Shown here piece after piece: positions 1 through 6,164 of a DNA stretch of 12,183 nt (position 1 is the stretch's first letter; the number at the start of each line of letters is the position of its first letter). The position numbers were made by a program, and so were the translations under genes. The stretch is from Chloroflexota bacterium. Lineage in GTDB: Bacteria > Chloroflexota > Anaerolineae > Caldilineales > Caldilineaceae. The notes beneath the pieces are model-generated. The model saw only the letters and a program-made list of their open reading frames with translations, was not told the DNA's origin and did not search any database. Where the stretch lies: assembly GCA_016199425.1 (NCBI GenBank), contig JACQGT010000245.1, positions 1 to 12,183 of the forward strand, in the 5' to 3' direction.

Positions 1-34
1 AAGCAGCGCCCCTACGGTATCTGATGCGGAAAGG

Positions 35-781
35 CTATGCGCCGAAGTAGACTTCTTTCACTTGGGGATTGGCCACAATCTCGGCCGGAGAACCCTGGGC
101 CAGGACGCTGCCCAGGTGCATGACAAAGAGGTGATCGACAAAATCGAAAAGAATCTCCAGCCGATGCTCGACGATCAGAAAGGTCAGCCCTTCGTTGCGC
201 AGGGCTGCGATCTGCTCGAAAATTTCGTAAGCCAGATTGGGCGCGACACCTGCGGTGGGTTCGTCCAGCAGCATCAGCTTTGGCTCCCCGGCCAGACTGC
301 GGCCCAACTCCAGCAGCTTCATCTGGCCGCCGGAGAGGTCCGAGGCCCGGGTAGCGTAGTGATCGCGCAGACGCAGACGGTGCAAAATGCCGACGGCGCG
401 CCCGGCCAACGTCGTCTCCTGCGCCCGCCACAGCCGGTGAAAAGGCGCACGCCGCGCCCGTTCCCCCGCCTGCTTGCGCGCTGGCAGCAGGGTATTGTCG
501 AGAACCGACATGCGTTGAAAAAGGGCGGGGTCCTGGTGGCTGCGGGCGATGCCCCGGCGAAAGACCACATCCGACGGCGCGCCGGTAATGTCGTGGCCGT
601 CAAAGTTGATGCGGCCCGCGTCCGGACTGATAGTTCCCGCGATGCAGTTGAGTAGCGTGGATTTGCCGCTGCCGTTGGGACCGATCAACCCCACAATCTG
701 CCCTGGCGCAACCTGAAGGGTAACGTCCTGCACCGCCTGCAAACGGCCATAAGACTTGGCCAGACGACTAACGGTCAGCAT
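35..781 (-). CDS. livG: LivG-type ABC transporter ATP-binding protein (branched-chain amino acid family)
   Basis: A 248-aa ABC ATPase that would power a membrane importer of the branched-chain amino acid (HAAT/Liv) family from the cytoplasmic face. Visible motifs: Walker A GPNGSGKST (residues 34-42), Q-loop Gln83 in RSHQDPALF, signature LSGGQ (149-153), Walker B LMLLDEP (169-175) and H-loop His206 in IVEHR. The stretch DITG...RRGIARSHQDPALFQRMSVLDN and the ending VKEVYFGA are typical of LivG rather than LivF, and the length fits LivG (about 255 aa). The ATG at 779-781 is chosen because MLTVSRLAKSYG is the normal family N-terminus; the frame stays open further upstream, but that would only read through the PIN gene out of frame. 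The first 14 bases overlap the 3' end of the PIN toxin gene, so translation may be coupled to it. Permease and binding-protein genes are not in the window; a livF partner could lie beyond position 1. Confidence 0.9.
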   Translation of the reverse strand: MLTVSRLAKSYGRLQAVQDVTLQVAPGQIVGLIGPNGSGKSTLLNCIAGTISPDAGRINFDGHDITGAPSDVVFRRGIARSHQDPALFQRMSVLDNTLLPARKQAGERARRAPFHRLWRAQETTLAGRAVGILHRLRLRDHYATRASDLSGGQMKLLELGRSLAGEPKLMLLDEPTAGVAPNLAYEIFEQIAALRNEGLTFLIVEHRLEILFDFVDHLFVMHLGSVLAQGSPAEIVANPQVKEVYFGA

Positions 782-1235
782 CGAACGCATCCAACGCGAC
801 GAAATCGCCAATCCAACGCACCCAGGGCAATTCGATACGCACCGTTTCCGCCAGGCGGCTATCCGCGGTCCACAGGTCACAGCCGTGCAGTTCGGCCAGG
901 GCCACGTAGGACATTTGATGGACGCGGGATTGATGAAAGCGCAGGGCCAGTTGGCGCGCCAGGGGGAAGATGCGGGGGTGGCTGGACAAATGGACCTGAA
1001 TCGCCATAAAGTGCTTGAAGGCCGTCTCTTCGGCAGCCGGTGTGATCTGGCCGAGCAGACGCAGGCGATGCAGGGTCGAAGCGACCTCGAAGGCAAAGAG
1101 AGCGGGCGCGACCAGGGCTGTTTTATGACGACGGCACTCTTCCAACAGCGCGTCGGCACGCTCGCTGAGGGGGAAAGGCAGCAGGGCCAGAATCAGCAGA
1201 TTGGCATCAATACAGACTAACGAGGAGTTCTTCAT
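768..1235 (-). CDS. PIN-domain toxin, VapC-like
   Basis: A 155-aa protein with the PIN-domain layout of VapC toxins, which are metal-dependent RNases. Counting from the ATG at 1233-1235, Asp10 lies in the first strand (LVCIDANLL), Glu50 in the FAFEVAST helix and Asp125 in LWTADSRL. The third acidic residue expected three positions before the conserved Tyr in the helix leading to ALAE is Gln107 here (VHQMSYVALAE), so activity may be reduced, or the domain may use another ligand. ATG 1235 has GGAG just upstream; an in-frame GTG at 1247 is an alternative. The gene overlaps the antitoxin gene by 29 bases and the ABC ATPase gene by 14 bases, so the three are likely co-transcribed. The family call is firm; the RNA target is unknown. 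Confidence 0.8.
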   Translation of the reverse strand: MKNSSLVCIDANLLILALLPFPLSERADALLEECRRHKTALVAPALFAFEVASTLHRLRLLGQITPAAEETAFKHFMAIQVHLSSHPRIFPLARQLALRFHQSRVHQMSYVALAELHGCDLWTADSRLAETVRIELPWVRWIGDFVALDAFDADR

Positions 1236-1518
1236 CACGCTCCGCACGCACCAATTCGAGAATCTCCAGGGACAAATGCGCGCCGCCGGACTGGGTAAGA
1301 ATTTTCTGGCGAGACATCCGCATCTGCGCTAAATGATCGTCATCCAGCGGGCGGGGAAACGGTCCATCCAATGAACCATACGGGGACAAAGAATCTTCCA
1401 ACATCTGGTGTTGCAGAACGGAAAGACAATAACTTTGCACATCTTGACGACGACGAGATGCGCTTTCTTCCAGCCGACGTCGGGTCGGCTCATCAACGAA
1501 GAGTTGTATCGATGGCAT
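1207..1518 (-). CDS. Ribbon-helix-helix antitoxin, probable partner of the PIN toxin
   Basis: A 103-aa protein whose first ~42 residues look like a ribbon-helix-helix DNA-binding fold: a short strand (SIQLFVDEP), then helix TRRRLEESASRRR, turn, and a second helix SYCLSVLQHQMLED. The rest (LDDDHLAQMRMSRQKIL... to ELLVSLY) is charged and helical, as expected of a tail that wraps the toxin. The order antitoxin then toxin with overlapping ends is typical of vapBC-type modules. ATG 1516-1518 is preceded by a strong Shine-Dalgarno AGGAGGT with a 7-base spacer, giving high confidence in the start. The gene follows its own promoter and repeated half-sites, which fits autoregulation. The exact antitoxin subfamily cannot be named from sequence alone. 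Confidence 0.78.
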   Translation of the reverse strand: MPSIQLFVDEPTRRRLEESASRRRQDVQSYCLSVLQHQMLEDSLSPYGSLDGPFPRPLDDDHLAQMRMSRQKILTQSGGAHLSLEILELVRAERDEELLVSLY

Positions 1519-1525
1519 TGTTCAT

Positions 1526-1532
1526 ACCTCCT
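1526..1532 (-). promoter_or_regulatory. Strong Shine-Dalgarno site of the antitoxin gene
   Basis: On the minus strand AGGAGGT stands 7 bases before the antitoxin ATG. It is the best ribosome binding site in the window; most other genes here have weak or no Shine-Dalgarno sites, so the antitoxin is probably translated more strongly than its neighbours, as TA modules need. Confidence 0.75.
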
Positions 1533-1538
1533 GACCTA

Positions 1539-1568
1539 AGTTTACTATCGATTCCAAACTTCTGTCAA
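1539..1568 (-). promoter_or_regulatory. Sigma-70-type promoter of the toxin-antitoxin operon
   Basis: On the minus strand a perfect -35 TTGACA (1563-1568) is followed after 18 bases by TAAACT (1539-1544), a 4/6 match to the -10 consensus. The predicted transcription start is near 1532, leaving a very short leader that begins at the Shine-Dalgarno site. The spacer contains AGAAGTT (1557-1563), a copy of the half-site found in the nearby inverted repeat. Confidence 0.5.
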
Positions 1569-1613
1569 CGAGCAATTTTGCGGTGGAGAGGGAGGGAACA
1601 AATCTTCGTCACC

Positions 1614-1646
1614 AGAAGTTCGAATAGTGCCAAAAATCGAACTTCT
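1614..1646. repeat. Perfect 10-bp inverted repeat, candidate operator
   Basis: AGAAGTTCGA at 1614-1623 is mirrored exactly by TCGAACTTCT at 1637-1646 with a 13-base loop. It lies between the helicase stop codon and the TA promoter. It could act as an operator for the RHH antitoxin or as a weak terminator after the helicase gene; no T-tract follows on the minus strand, which argues against an intrinsic terminator. A further AGAAGTT half-site lies inside the TA promoter spacer. Confidence 0.55.
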
Positions 1647-1654
1647 TCCACTGC

Positions 1655-3118
1655 CTAGCGTCTTCTGGGCCGACTGCTGCGCGGGGCGCGGCTGCGCTCG
1701 CCGCCCTCCCGGTTCGACGATCTCACGGGTTTTTCGCTCTTGACAGCCTCCGCCGGGTCCATCAGCGGAGCGTGCAGCATCTGCTGGTAGGTGTCGTCCA
1801 AGAGCATTGTAATCAGCGCCGACTCCTCGGCGTGCTCGGCCAGGGCGCGGGCCAGGGGTGCAAAGCGACGGCTGCGCTCGGTCTGCAATTTGTCCCGCTC
1901 GCGCAGACGGGCTTCCAACAGGGAAGTCAGCCGCTCCGCCACCACCTCGGCCACCTCTTCTTCCGTGGGCAACGTGCGTTCTTCGATGTCGATGGCGTAG
2001 CGCTTGCTGATGCGCTCGACCTGAGACCGTTCCAGTACATTGGCCAGGGTGATAGCTGTGCCCGACGCGCCGGCCCGCCCCGTGCGCCCGGCCCGGTGGA
2101 TGTAGCTCTCGGCGTCTTCCGGCGGCTCGTACTGGAAGACGTGGGAAAGCTCCGGGATGTCCAGCCCCCGAGCCGCCACGTCCGTCGCCACCAGAAAGCG
2201 CAGTTTGCCTTCCCGCACCCGGCCCAACACCCGCTCCCGATCCTTCTGGTTCAGGTCCGCGCTCAGTTCGTCCGCGTCATAGCCGAAACGCTGAAGCACA
2301 ATCGTCACATAATTGACATGGGCTTTGGTGTTGCAAAAAATGATGGCCGAGGCTGGGTTCTCCACTTCGATCAGCCGCACCAGCGAACGGTCGCGCCCCA
2401 CGCCAGGGACGATGTAGTAGCTGTGCGCGGTGTCCGTCACGTGGACGTGATCCTGGCTCAGACTCAGGAATTCCGGGTTCTGCATAAATTCCTGGGCTGT
2501 ACGCAGGACGTAGGCGGGGAAGGTGGCGGAGAGCATTACTGTATGCAGGTTGCGGCTGGGCAGATAACGCTGCACCTGGCGCATGTCCTGGTAGAAGCCC
2601 ATAGAAAGCATGCGGTCGGCCTCGTCAAAGACGAGCATCTCCAATTTATTCAGGTTGAAAGTGCGCCGCAGTAGATGGTCCAATACCCGGCCCGGCGTAC
2701 CCACCACCACCTGGGCGCCCCCTTCCAGCGCCTCGGTTTGCGGGCCATAGCCCACACCGCCATAGACCGCCACCGTGCGCAGACCAGTCCTGGCAAAGAG
2801 CATTTCGGCTTCTGTGCTGACCTGGCGGGCCAGCTCGCGAGTGGGAGCGAGGATCAGCGCCTGGCACTCCTTGCGCTGGGGGTTGAGCCGTTCCAGCATG
2901 GGCAGGAGATAGGCAGCGGTCTTGCCGCTGCCCGTGCGCGCCTGCACCATCACATTGCGTTTTGCCAGCAGGTGGGGGATGGCCCGCGCCTGGACGGGCA
3001 TCAGTGTTGTCCATCCGGCCCGGCCCACAGCGTCGCGCAGGCTGGTGGATAGGGTTTCGATGGTCACGTCGGACAGTGTGCTCAGGGTTTCTTCGGTTGT
3101 TGAGGAATCGGTTTCCAA
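1655..3118 (-). CDS. DEAD-box ATP-dependent RNA helicase
   Basis: A 487-aa cytoplasmic RNA helicase with every core motif: Q-motif Gln43 (PVQARAIP), motif I ARTGSGKT (60-67), Ia PTRELAR (92-98), Ib TPGR (141-144), II DEAD (165-168), III SAT (197-199), IV IIFCNTK, V ATDVAARGLD (311-320) and VI HRAGRTGRAG (341-350). A charged helical region and a short Arg/Ser-rich basic tail follow; this resembles CshA/DeaD-like proteins that remodel mRNA and ribosomal RNA, although no classical DbpA-type RNA-binding domain is seen. The start is a TTG at 3116-3118: an in-frame TGA lies only five codons upstream and no earlier ATG exists. A GTG further in (before TIETLSTSL) is a less likely alternative. The Shine-Dalgarno is poor. 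Whether it is read with arfB upstream or from its own promoter is unclear. Confidence 0.93.
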   Translation of the reverse strand: METDSSTTEETLSTLSDVTIETLSTSLRDAVGRAGWTTLMPVQARAIPHLLAKRNVMVQARTGSGKTAAYLLPMLERLNPQRKECQALILAPTRELARQVSTEAEMLFARTGLRTVAVYGGVGYGPQTEALEGGAQVVVGTPGRVLDHLLRRTFNLNKLEMLVFDEADRMLSMGFYQDMRQVQRYLPSRNLHTVMLSATFPAYVLRTAQEFMQNPEFLSLSQDHVHVTDTAHSYYIVPGVGRDRSLVRLIEVENPASAIIFCNTKAHVNYVTIVLQRFGYDADELSADLNQKDRERVLGRVREGKLRFLVATDVAARGLDIPELSHVFQYEPPEDAESYIHRAGRTGRAGASGTAITLANVLERSQVERISKRYAIDIEERTLPTEEEVAEVVAERLTSLLEARLRERDKLQTERSRRFAPLARALAEHAEESALITMLLDDTYQQMLHAPLMDPAEAVKSEKPVRSSNREGGERSRAPRSSRPRRR

Positions 3119-3138
3119 AAGAGTCTCGTTTCACAAAA

Positions 3139-3158
3139 AATGATAGGTTTCTATCATT
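3139..3158. repeat. 8-bp perfect inverted repeat before the helicase gene
   Basis: AATGATAG and CTATCATT pair exactly around a 4-base loop. On the minus strand the hairpin is followed by TTTT, so it could be a weak terminator for arfB. It also overlaps a possible extended -10 box of the helicase promoter, so it could equally be an operator or a 5' leader hairpin. Confidence 0.55.
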
Positions 3159-3164
3159 GTACCA
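3156..3164 (-). promoter_or_regulatory. Possible extended -10 promoter of the helicase gene
   Basis: The minus strand reads TGGTACAAT, an extended -10 (TGn plus TACAAT, 5/6). No convincing -35 is present at the usual distance. If used, transcription would start near 3149, inside the inverted repeat, about 30 bases before the TTG start codon. Confidence 0.3.
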
Positions 3165-3187
3165 CCGCACCCATCCGCACAGCGAAC

Positions 3188-3613
3188 TCACGACCCATCC
3201 CATCCGCTTGCGCCGCGCCGGGACGCTTTGACCGCGCCCCGTTGCTTCTTATAGTCCAGTCGGCGCTGTTGGGAGCCAAGCGTGGGACGAGTAGCCACGC
3301 GCGCCCGGCGGGGGATGGCGACGCTGCGCACCAGTTCAGCCAGGCGGGAGAGGGCGGTCTGCCGGTTGCGCTCCTGGCTGCGGTGCTCCTGAGCGCGCAC
3401 AACGATCACCCCCTCCGCGGTGATGCGCTGGTCGCGCAGATCGAGCAGCCGCTCCTTCACCTCTTCCGGCAGGGAGGAGGCGGCGATGTTGAAGCGCAGT
3501 TGCACGGCTGTGGCCGTCTTATTGACATTCTGCCCGCCCGCGCCCTGAGAACGCACCGCGTCCAGTTCGATTTCGTGCAGGGGGATGGAGATTTTGCGCG
3601 TTACCATCAACAT
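3188..3613 (-). CDS. arfB: Alternative ribosome-rescue factor ArfB (peptidyl-tRNA hydrolase)
   Basis: A 141-aa GGQ-domain protein close in length and layout to E. coli ArfB (YaeJ, 140 aa). It would release stalled peptides by hydrolysing peptidyl-tRNA on ribosomes with no mRNA in the A site. The GGQ motif sits at residues 26-28 within RSQGAGGQNVNKT, followed by the conserved LRFNIAASSLPEEVKERLL and GVIVVRAQEHRSQERN. The C-terminal tail is short and strongly basic (RRLDYKKQRGAVKASRR), the part that enters the empty mRNA channel in this family. It lacks the codon-recognition domains of RF1 and RF2, so it is not a standard release factor. The ATG at 3611-3613 gives an N-terminus aligned with E. 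coli ArfB; ATG 3605-3607 is an alternative. No clear Shine-Dalgarno is visible. The helicase gene follows 69 bases downstream on the same strand. Confidence 0.92.
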   Translation of the reverse strand: MLMVTRKISIPLHEIELDAVRSQGAGGQNVNKTATAVQLRFNIAASSLPEEVKERLLDLRDQRITAEGVIVVRAQEHRSQERNRQTALSRLAELVRSVAIPRRARVATRPTLGSQQRRLDYKKQRGAVKASRRGASGWDGS

Positions 3614-3630
3614 TGAAGAGTACTCAGTTC

Positions 3631-3657
3631 AGCCAACCACCAAGACCCAAAGAAAAG
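3631..3657. repeat. Direct repeat copy 1 (AGCCAACCACCAAGAC type)
   Basis: A 27-base unit that matches the copy at 4068-4094 at 24 of 27 positions. It sits in the gap between arfB and the DUF2442 gene. It resembles the short CACCAAGACACGAAG-type intergenic repeats seen in many environmental bacterial genomes; origin unknown. Confidence 0.6.
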
Positions 3658-3709
3658 CAGTAGACACTGATTCAGGCATTGGTCGCGCTGGTTTCGATCT
3701 CCCAGATCT

Positions 3710-3715
3710 ATTATA
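3710..3715 (-). promoter_or_regulatory. Perfect -10 box, possible arfB promoter
   Basis: The minus strand carries TATAAT just after the DUF2442 stop codon. No good -35 is found at 17 bases. If real, arfB would have a leader of about 90 bases containing a small palindrome (GATCT-CCC-AGATC at 3696-3708) and repeat copy 1. Confidence 0.35.
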
Positions 3716-3717
3716 CC

Positions 3718-4047
3718 CTATCTTACAGCAACTGCTTCGACCCATCGATCTGACGCAGGGGATTCCTGCCAGGTTTGGGCCATGCGAATCATCGCTGCCC
3801 CCACTCTGTCCCAATCGTGCAAAGTGGCCGGATCGAAGTCAGCGCCATTGGGCCAGACAAGCGTACTGGCTTCCTCGTCGAGGGTAACGCCATTGAAAAG
3901 GTCCAGATCACGCAAAGGGCCAAACATCTCCCCCCGCAAGATCGGCCAGAAGTCGATCACCTGTACGTGGCCGTCGTCAAAACGGATGCGCAGGGTAAAC
4001 GGAGCGATAATCTTGAATTCACTGACCGTATGAATCTCGTGATGCAT
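3718..4047 (-). CDS. DUF2442 domain protein
   Basis: A 109-aa protein that fits the DUF2442 family: an N-terminal HEIHTVSEFKI strand, LRIRFDDGHVQVIDFWPIL, GPLRDLDLFNGVTLDEE and the closing TLVWPNGADFDP...LHDW. The family is small and of unknown biochemical role; members often sit beside DUF4160 or TA-like genes, but none is seen beside this one. The ATG at 4045-4047 is chosen because MHHEIHTVSEF is the usual beginning; the frame is open to 4116, but the extra 23 residues (with a run of hydrophobic residues encoded by the direct repeat) do not fit the family. GAGAG a few bases upstream could serve as ribosome binding site. A 40-residue C-terminal stretch (DRVGAAMIRMAQTW to the end) follows the domain. 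Confidence 0.8.
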   Translation of the reverse strand: MHHEIHTVSEFKIIAPFTLRIRFDDGHVQVIDFWPILRGEMFGPLRDLDLFNGVTLDEEASTLVWPNGADFDPATLHDWDRVGAAMIRMAQTWQESPASDRWVEAVAVR

Positions 4048-4067
4048 GACTCTCTTTGACCTGGACA

Positions 4068-4094
4068 AGCCAACCACAAAGACACGAAGAAAAG
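4068..4094. repeat. Direct repeat copy 2 (AGCCAACCACAAAGAC type)
   Basis: Same orientation as copy 1 at 3631-3657, 24 of 27 bases identical. It lies in the predicted 5' leader of the DUF2442 gene, so the two copies frame that gene. Confidence 0.6.
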
Positions 4095-4119
4095 TAAGAG
4101 TACTACAATCTACCAAGAC

Positions 4120-4148
4120 ATTTTACTACCCGCAGTGGTCGGCGTCAA
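4120..4148 (-). promoter_or_regulatory. Sigma-70-type promoter of the DUF2442 gene
   Basis: The minus strand reads TTGACG (4143-4148, 5/6), a 17-base spacer, then TAAAAT (4120-4125, 5/6). Transcription would start near 4113, giving a leader of about 65 bases before the ATG at 4047. This is the best-formed promoter in the window. Confidence 0.6.
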
Positions 4149-4180
4149 CAAAAGAGGAATTCCCCATCCGCCAAGCCTGA

Positions 4181-4216
4181 CTCAGGACTTTGGACCGGTG
4201 ACTTCGGACTACTGAG
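4181..4216. repeat. Short GGACTTTGGAC-type repeat with inverted ends
   Basis: GGACTTTGGAC and GACTTCGGACT lie 6 bases apart, bounded by CTCAG and CTGAG (inverted, 5 bp). This is a low-complexity intergenic repeat just before the uvrC promoter; no coding frame is apparent. Confidence 0.4.
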
Positions 4217-4217
4217 A

Positions 4218-4246
4218 TTGAACAGATGTGCGAGTCGTGGTAGAAT
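4218..4246 (+). promoter_or_regulatory. uvrC promoter, probably giving a leaderless mRNA
   Basis: TTGAAC (4218-4223), a 17-base spacer and TAGAAT (4241-4246) with an upstream TG (extended -10, TGGTAGAAT). The expected transcription start, about 7 bases after the -10, falls at 4253-4254, directly at the uvrC ATG. No Shine-Dalgarno precedes that ATG, which agrees with a leaderless message. Confidence 0.5.
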
Positions 4247-4253
4247 CCCGGCT

Positions 4254-6164
4254 ATGAAACTCGAACTCCCCGCACGCGTGCAACAGAAGCTGGACGAACT
4301 GCCTGATCAGCCGGGCTGCTACCAGATGCGCGACGAGAACGACCGCATCCTCTACGTGGGCAAGGCGCTGGTGCTGCGCCAGCGGGTGCGCAGCTACTTT
4401 CAGCCCTCGGCCGTCCACGTGCCCCGCATCCAGGAGATGGTGGACAAAGTGCGGGAGATCACCTGGTGGGTGACGCGCACGGAGATGGAAGCGCTGATTC
4501 TGGAGAACGACCTGATCAAGCGCCACCAGCCCCGCTACAATGTACTCCTGAAGGACGACAAGCAGTATCCCTACATCAAAGTCAACTGGCAGAACGACTT
4601 TCCCAAAGTGGAATTGGTGCGCCAAATGATCGACGACGGCGCCCGCTACTACGGCCCCTTCACCGGCGCCCGCGCGGTCTACCAGACGCTGGAAGGGCTG
4701 CGCCGGGTCTTCCCCTATTTGGACTGCGAGCGCACCATCGACGGCCAGGACGCGCGGCCCTGCCTCTACTACGACATGAAATTGTGCGGCGGGCCGTGCA
4801 TCGGCGCGCAGAATCGGGCCGAATACCGGGACGGCATCCAACAGTTTATGGACTTTATGGAGGGCGAGACCGACGGCGCCCTGGCCCGGCTGGAAAAGCA
4901 GATGCAGAACGCGGCCGAGCTGTTCAACTTCGAGCTGGCTGCCATCTATCGGGACCGCATCAAAGCGGCCCAGCGCATTGTGGCCCAGCAGCAGGTGGTG
5001 GGCGTCTCTCAGGAAGACGAGGACGTGGTCTCCATTGCCCAGGACGTGAAGAGTGCGGATACGGTTGTCCAGGTGCTCTTTGTGCGCAAAGGGCGGCTGA
5101 CCGGCAAAGAGAATTTTGTGTTGGAAGGCGCGTCTGTGGCCGAATCCAACGACGAGACGCTGGGCGCGCTCATCGGCACATTCATCCAGCGCTACTACGA
5201 CAGCGCGGCCACCATCCCGCCCCGCCTCCTCGTGCAATTTCTGCCCGGCGACCACAAATTGCTGGAAGCCTGGCTGCGCCAGAAACGGGGCGGGCGCTTT
5301 GAACTGCGTATGCCCCGGCGCGGCAAGAAGCGCAACCTCATCGATCTGGCCGAGCGCAACGCGGCCGAGCATCTGCGCGTGCAGCAGGCCCAGTGGGCCG
5401 TGGACACCAACCGCCAGACCCAATCCATCGCCGAGTTGCAGGAGAGCCTGCACCTGATCCAGGCCCCTGCCCGCATCGAATGTTTCGACATCAGCACCCT
5501 GCACGGCACAAATACCGTCGGTTCGATGGTCGTCTTTGCCAAAGGCGCGCCCCTGAAGTCGGCCTACAAACGCTTCAAAATCCGGGGCAAGGGCAGCCAG
5601 GGCGAGCCGGACGACTTTGCCAGTATGCGCGAGATGCTGCGCAGGCGCTTCCGCCGGGCCGTGGAGGAGAAGGAGACGGGGCCCAGAGGGCACCCCGGCG
5701 ACAAGGCGCGCACGAGCGACGACCAGTGGCGCATTCTGCCCGATCTGGTGATTGTGGACGGCGGCAAAGGGCAATTGAGTGTGGCCGTGGAGGTGCTGGA
5801 GGAGTTCGATCTACTGGATCGGGTTCCTCTGGTGGGGCTGGCGAAACGGGAGGAGGAGGTCTTTCTGCCCCGGCGCAGCGACCCCATCTGGCTCAAACGG
5901 GGCAGCCAGGCGCTCTATCTGGTCCAGCGCATCCGAGACGAAGCCCACCGCTTCGCCATCACCTATCACCGCACTCTGCGCGGCAAGAGCCAGACTCACA
6001 GCGCGCTGGATGACGTGCCCGGCATCGGCCCCACCCGGCGCAAGGCACTGCTCCAATTCTTCAGCGGGGATGTGGAGCGCATCCGCGCCGCAACGCTGGA
6101 AGAGTTGCAGGCTGTGCCGGGGATGAACAGACGGGCGGCCCAGGCCGTGAAGGAGCATCTGTGA
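4254..6164 (+). CDS. uvrC: UvrABC excinuclease subunit C
   Basis: A 636-aa UvrC, the nuclease of nucleotide excision repair that cuts both 3' and 5' of a lesion held by UvrB. N-terminal GIY-YIG nuclease: GCY 21-23, YVG 34-36, Arg44, Glu84. Cys158, Cys170, Cys178 and Cys182 have the spacing (12, 8, 4) of the [4Fe-4S] ligands of E. coli UvrC. A UVR (UvrB-binding) helix pair lies at about 207-240. The RNase H-like nuclease domain carries Asp412 (CFDIS), Asp453/454, Asp502 (VIVDGG) and His565. Two helix-hairpin-helix motifs close the protein (PGIGPTRRKA and PGMNRRAAQA). A charged stretch (EEKETGPRGHPGDKARTSDD) forms an insert in the nuclease domain. ATG 4254 matches the family start; an in-frame TTG at 4218 lies in the promoter -35. 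The stop overlaps the next gene's start. Confidence 0.97.
   Translation: MKLELPARVQQKLDELPDQPGCYQMRDENDRILYVGKALVLRQRVRSYFQPSAVHVPRIQEMVDKVREITWWVTRTEMEALILENDLIKRHQPRYNVLLKDDKQYPYIKVNWQNDFPKVELVRQMIDDGARYYGPFTGARAVYQTLEGLRRVFPYLDCERTIDGQDARPCLYYDMKLCGGPCIGAQNRAEYRDGIQQFMDFMEGETDGALARLEKQMQNAAELFNFELAAIYRDRIKAAQRIVAQQQVVGVSQEDEDVVSIAQDVKSADTVVQVLFVRKGRLTGKENFVLEGASVAESNDETLGALIGTFIQRYYDSAATIPPRLLVQFLPGDHKLLEAWLRQKRGGRFELRMPRRGKKRNLIDLAERNAAEHLRVQQAQWAVDTNRQTQSIAELQESLHLIQAPARIECFDISTLHGTNTVGSMVVFAKGAPLKSAYKRFKIRGKGSQGEPDDFASMREMLRRRFRRAVEEKETGPRGHPGDKARTSDDQWRILPDLVIVDGGKGQLSVAVEVLEEFDLLDRVPLVGLAKREEEVFLPRRSDPIWLKRGSQALYLVQRIRDEAHRFAITYHRTLRGKSQTHSALDDVPGIGPTRRKALLQFFSGDVERIRAATLEELQAVPGMNRRAAQAVKEHL

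Noticed and set aside
62..655. Plus-strand open frame of 197 codons
   Set aside because: It is antisense to livG, with no domain signal.
35..1159. An N-terminal extension of the ABC ATPase to 374 aa
   Set aside because: The extra 126 residues are the PIN toxin gene read in another frame; the family start is at 781.
1772..2674. Plus-strand open frame of 300 codons
   Set aside because: It is antisense to the DEAD-box helicase gene, whose motifs are complete on the other strand.
4209..5774. A 521-codon open frame on the minus strand
   Set aside because: It is antisense to the firm uvrC gene and its translation shows no recognisable family; long antisense frames are common at this GC level.
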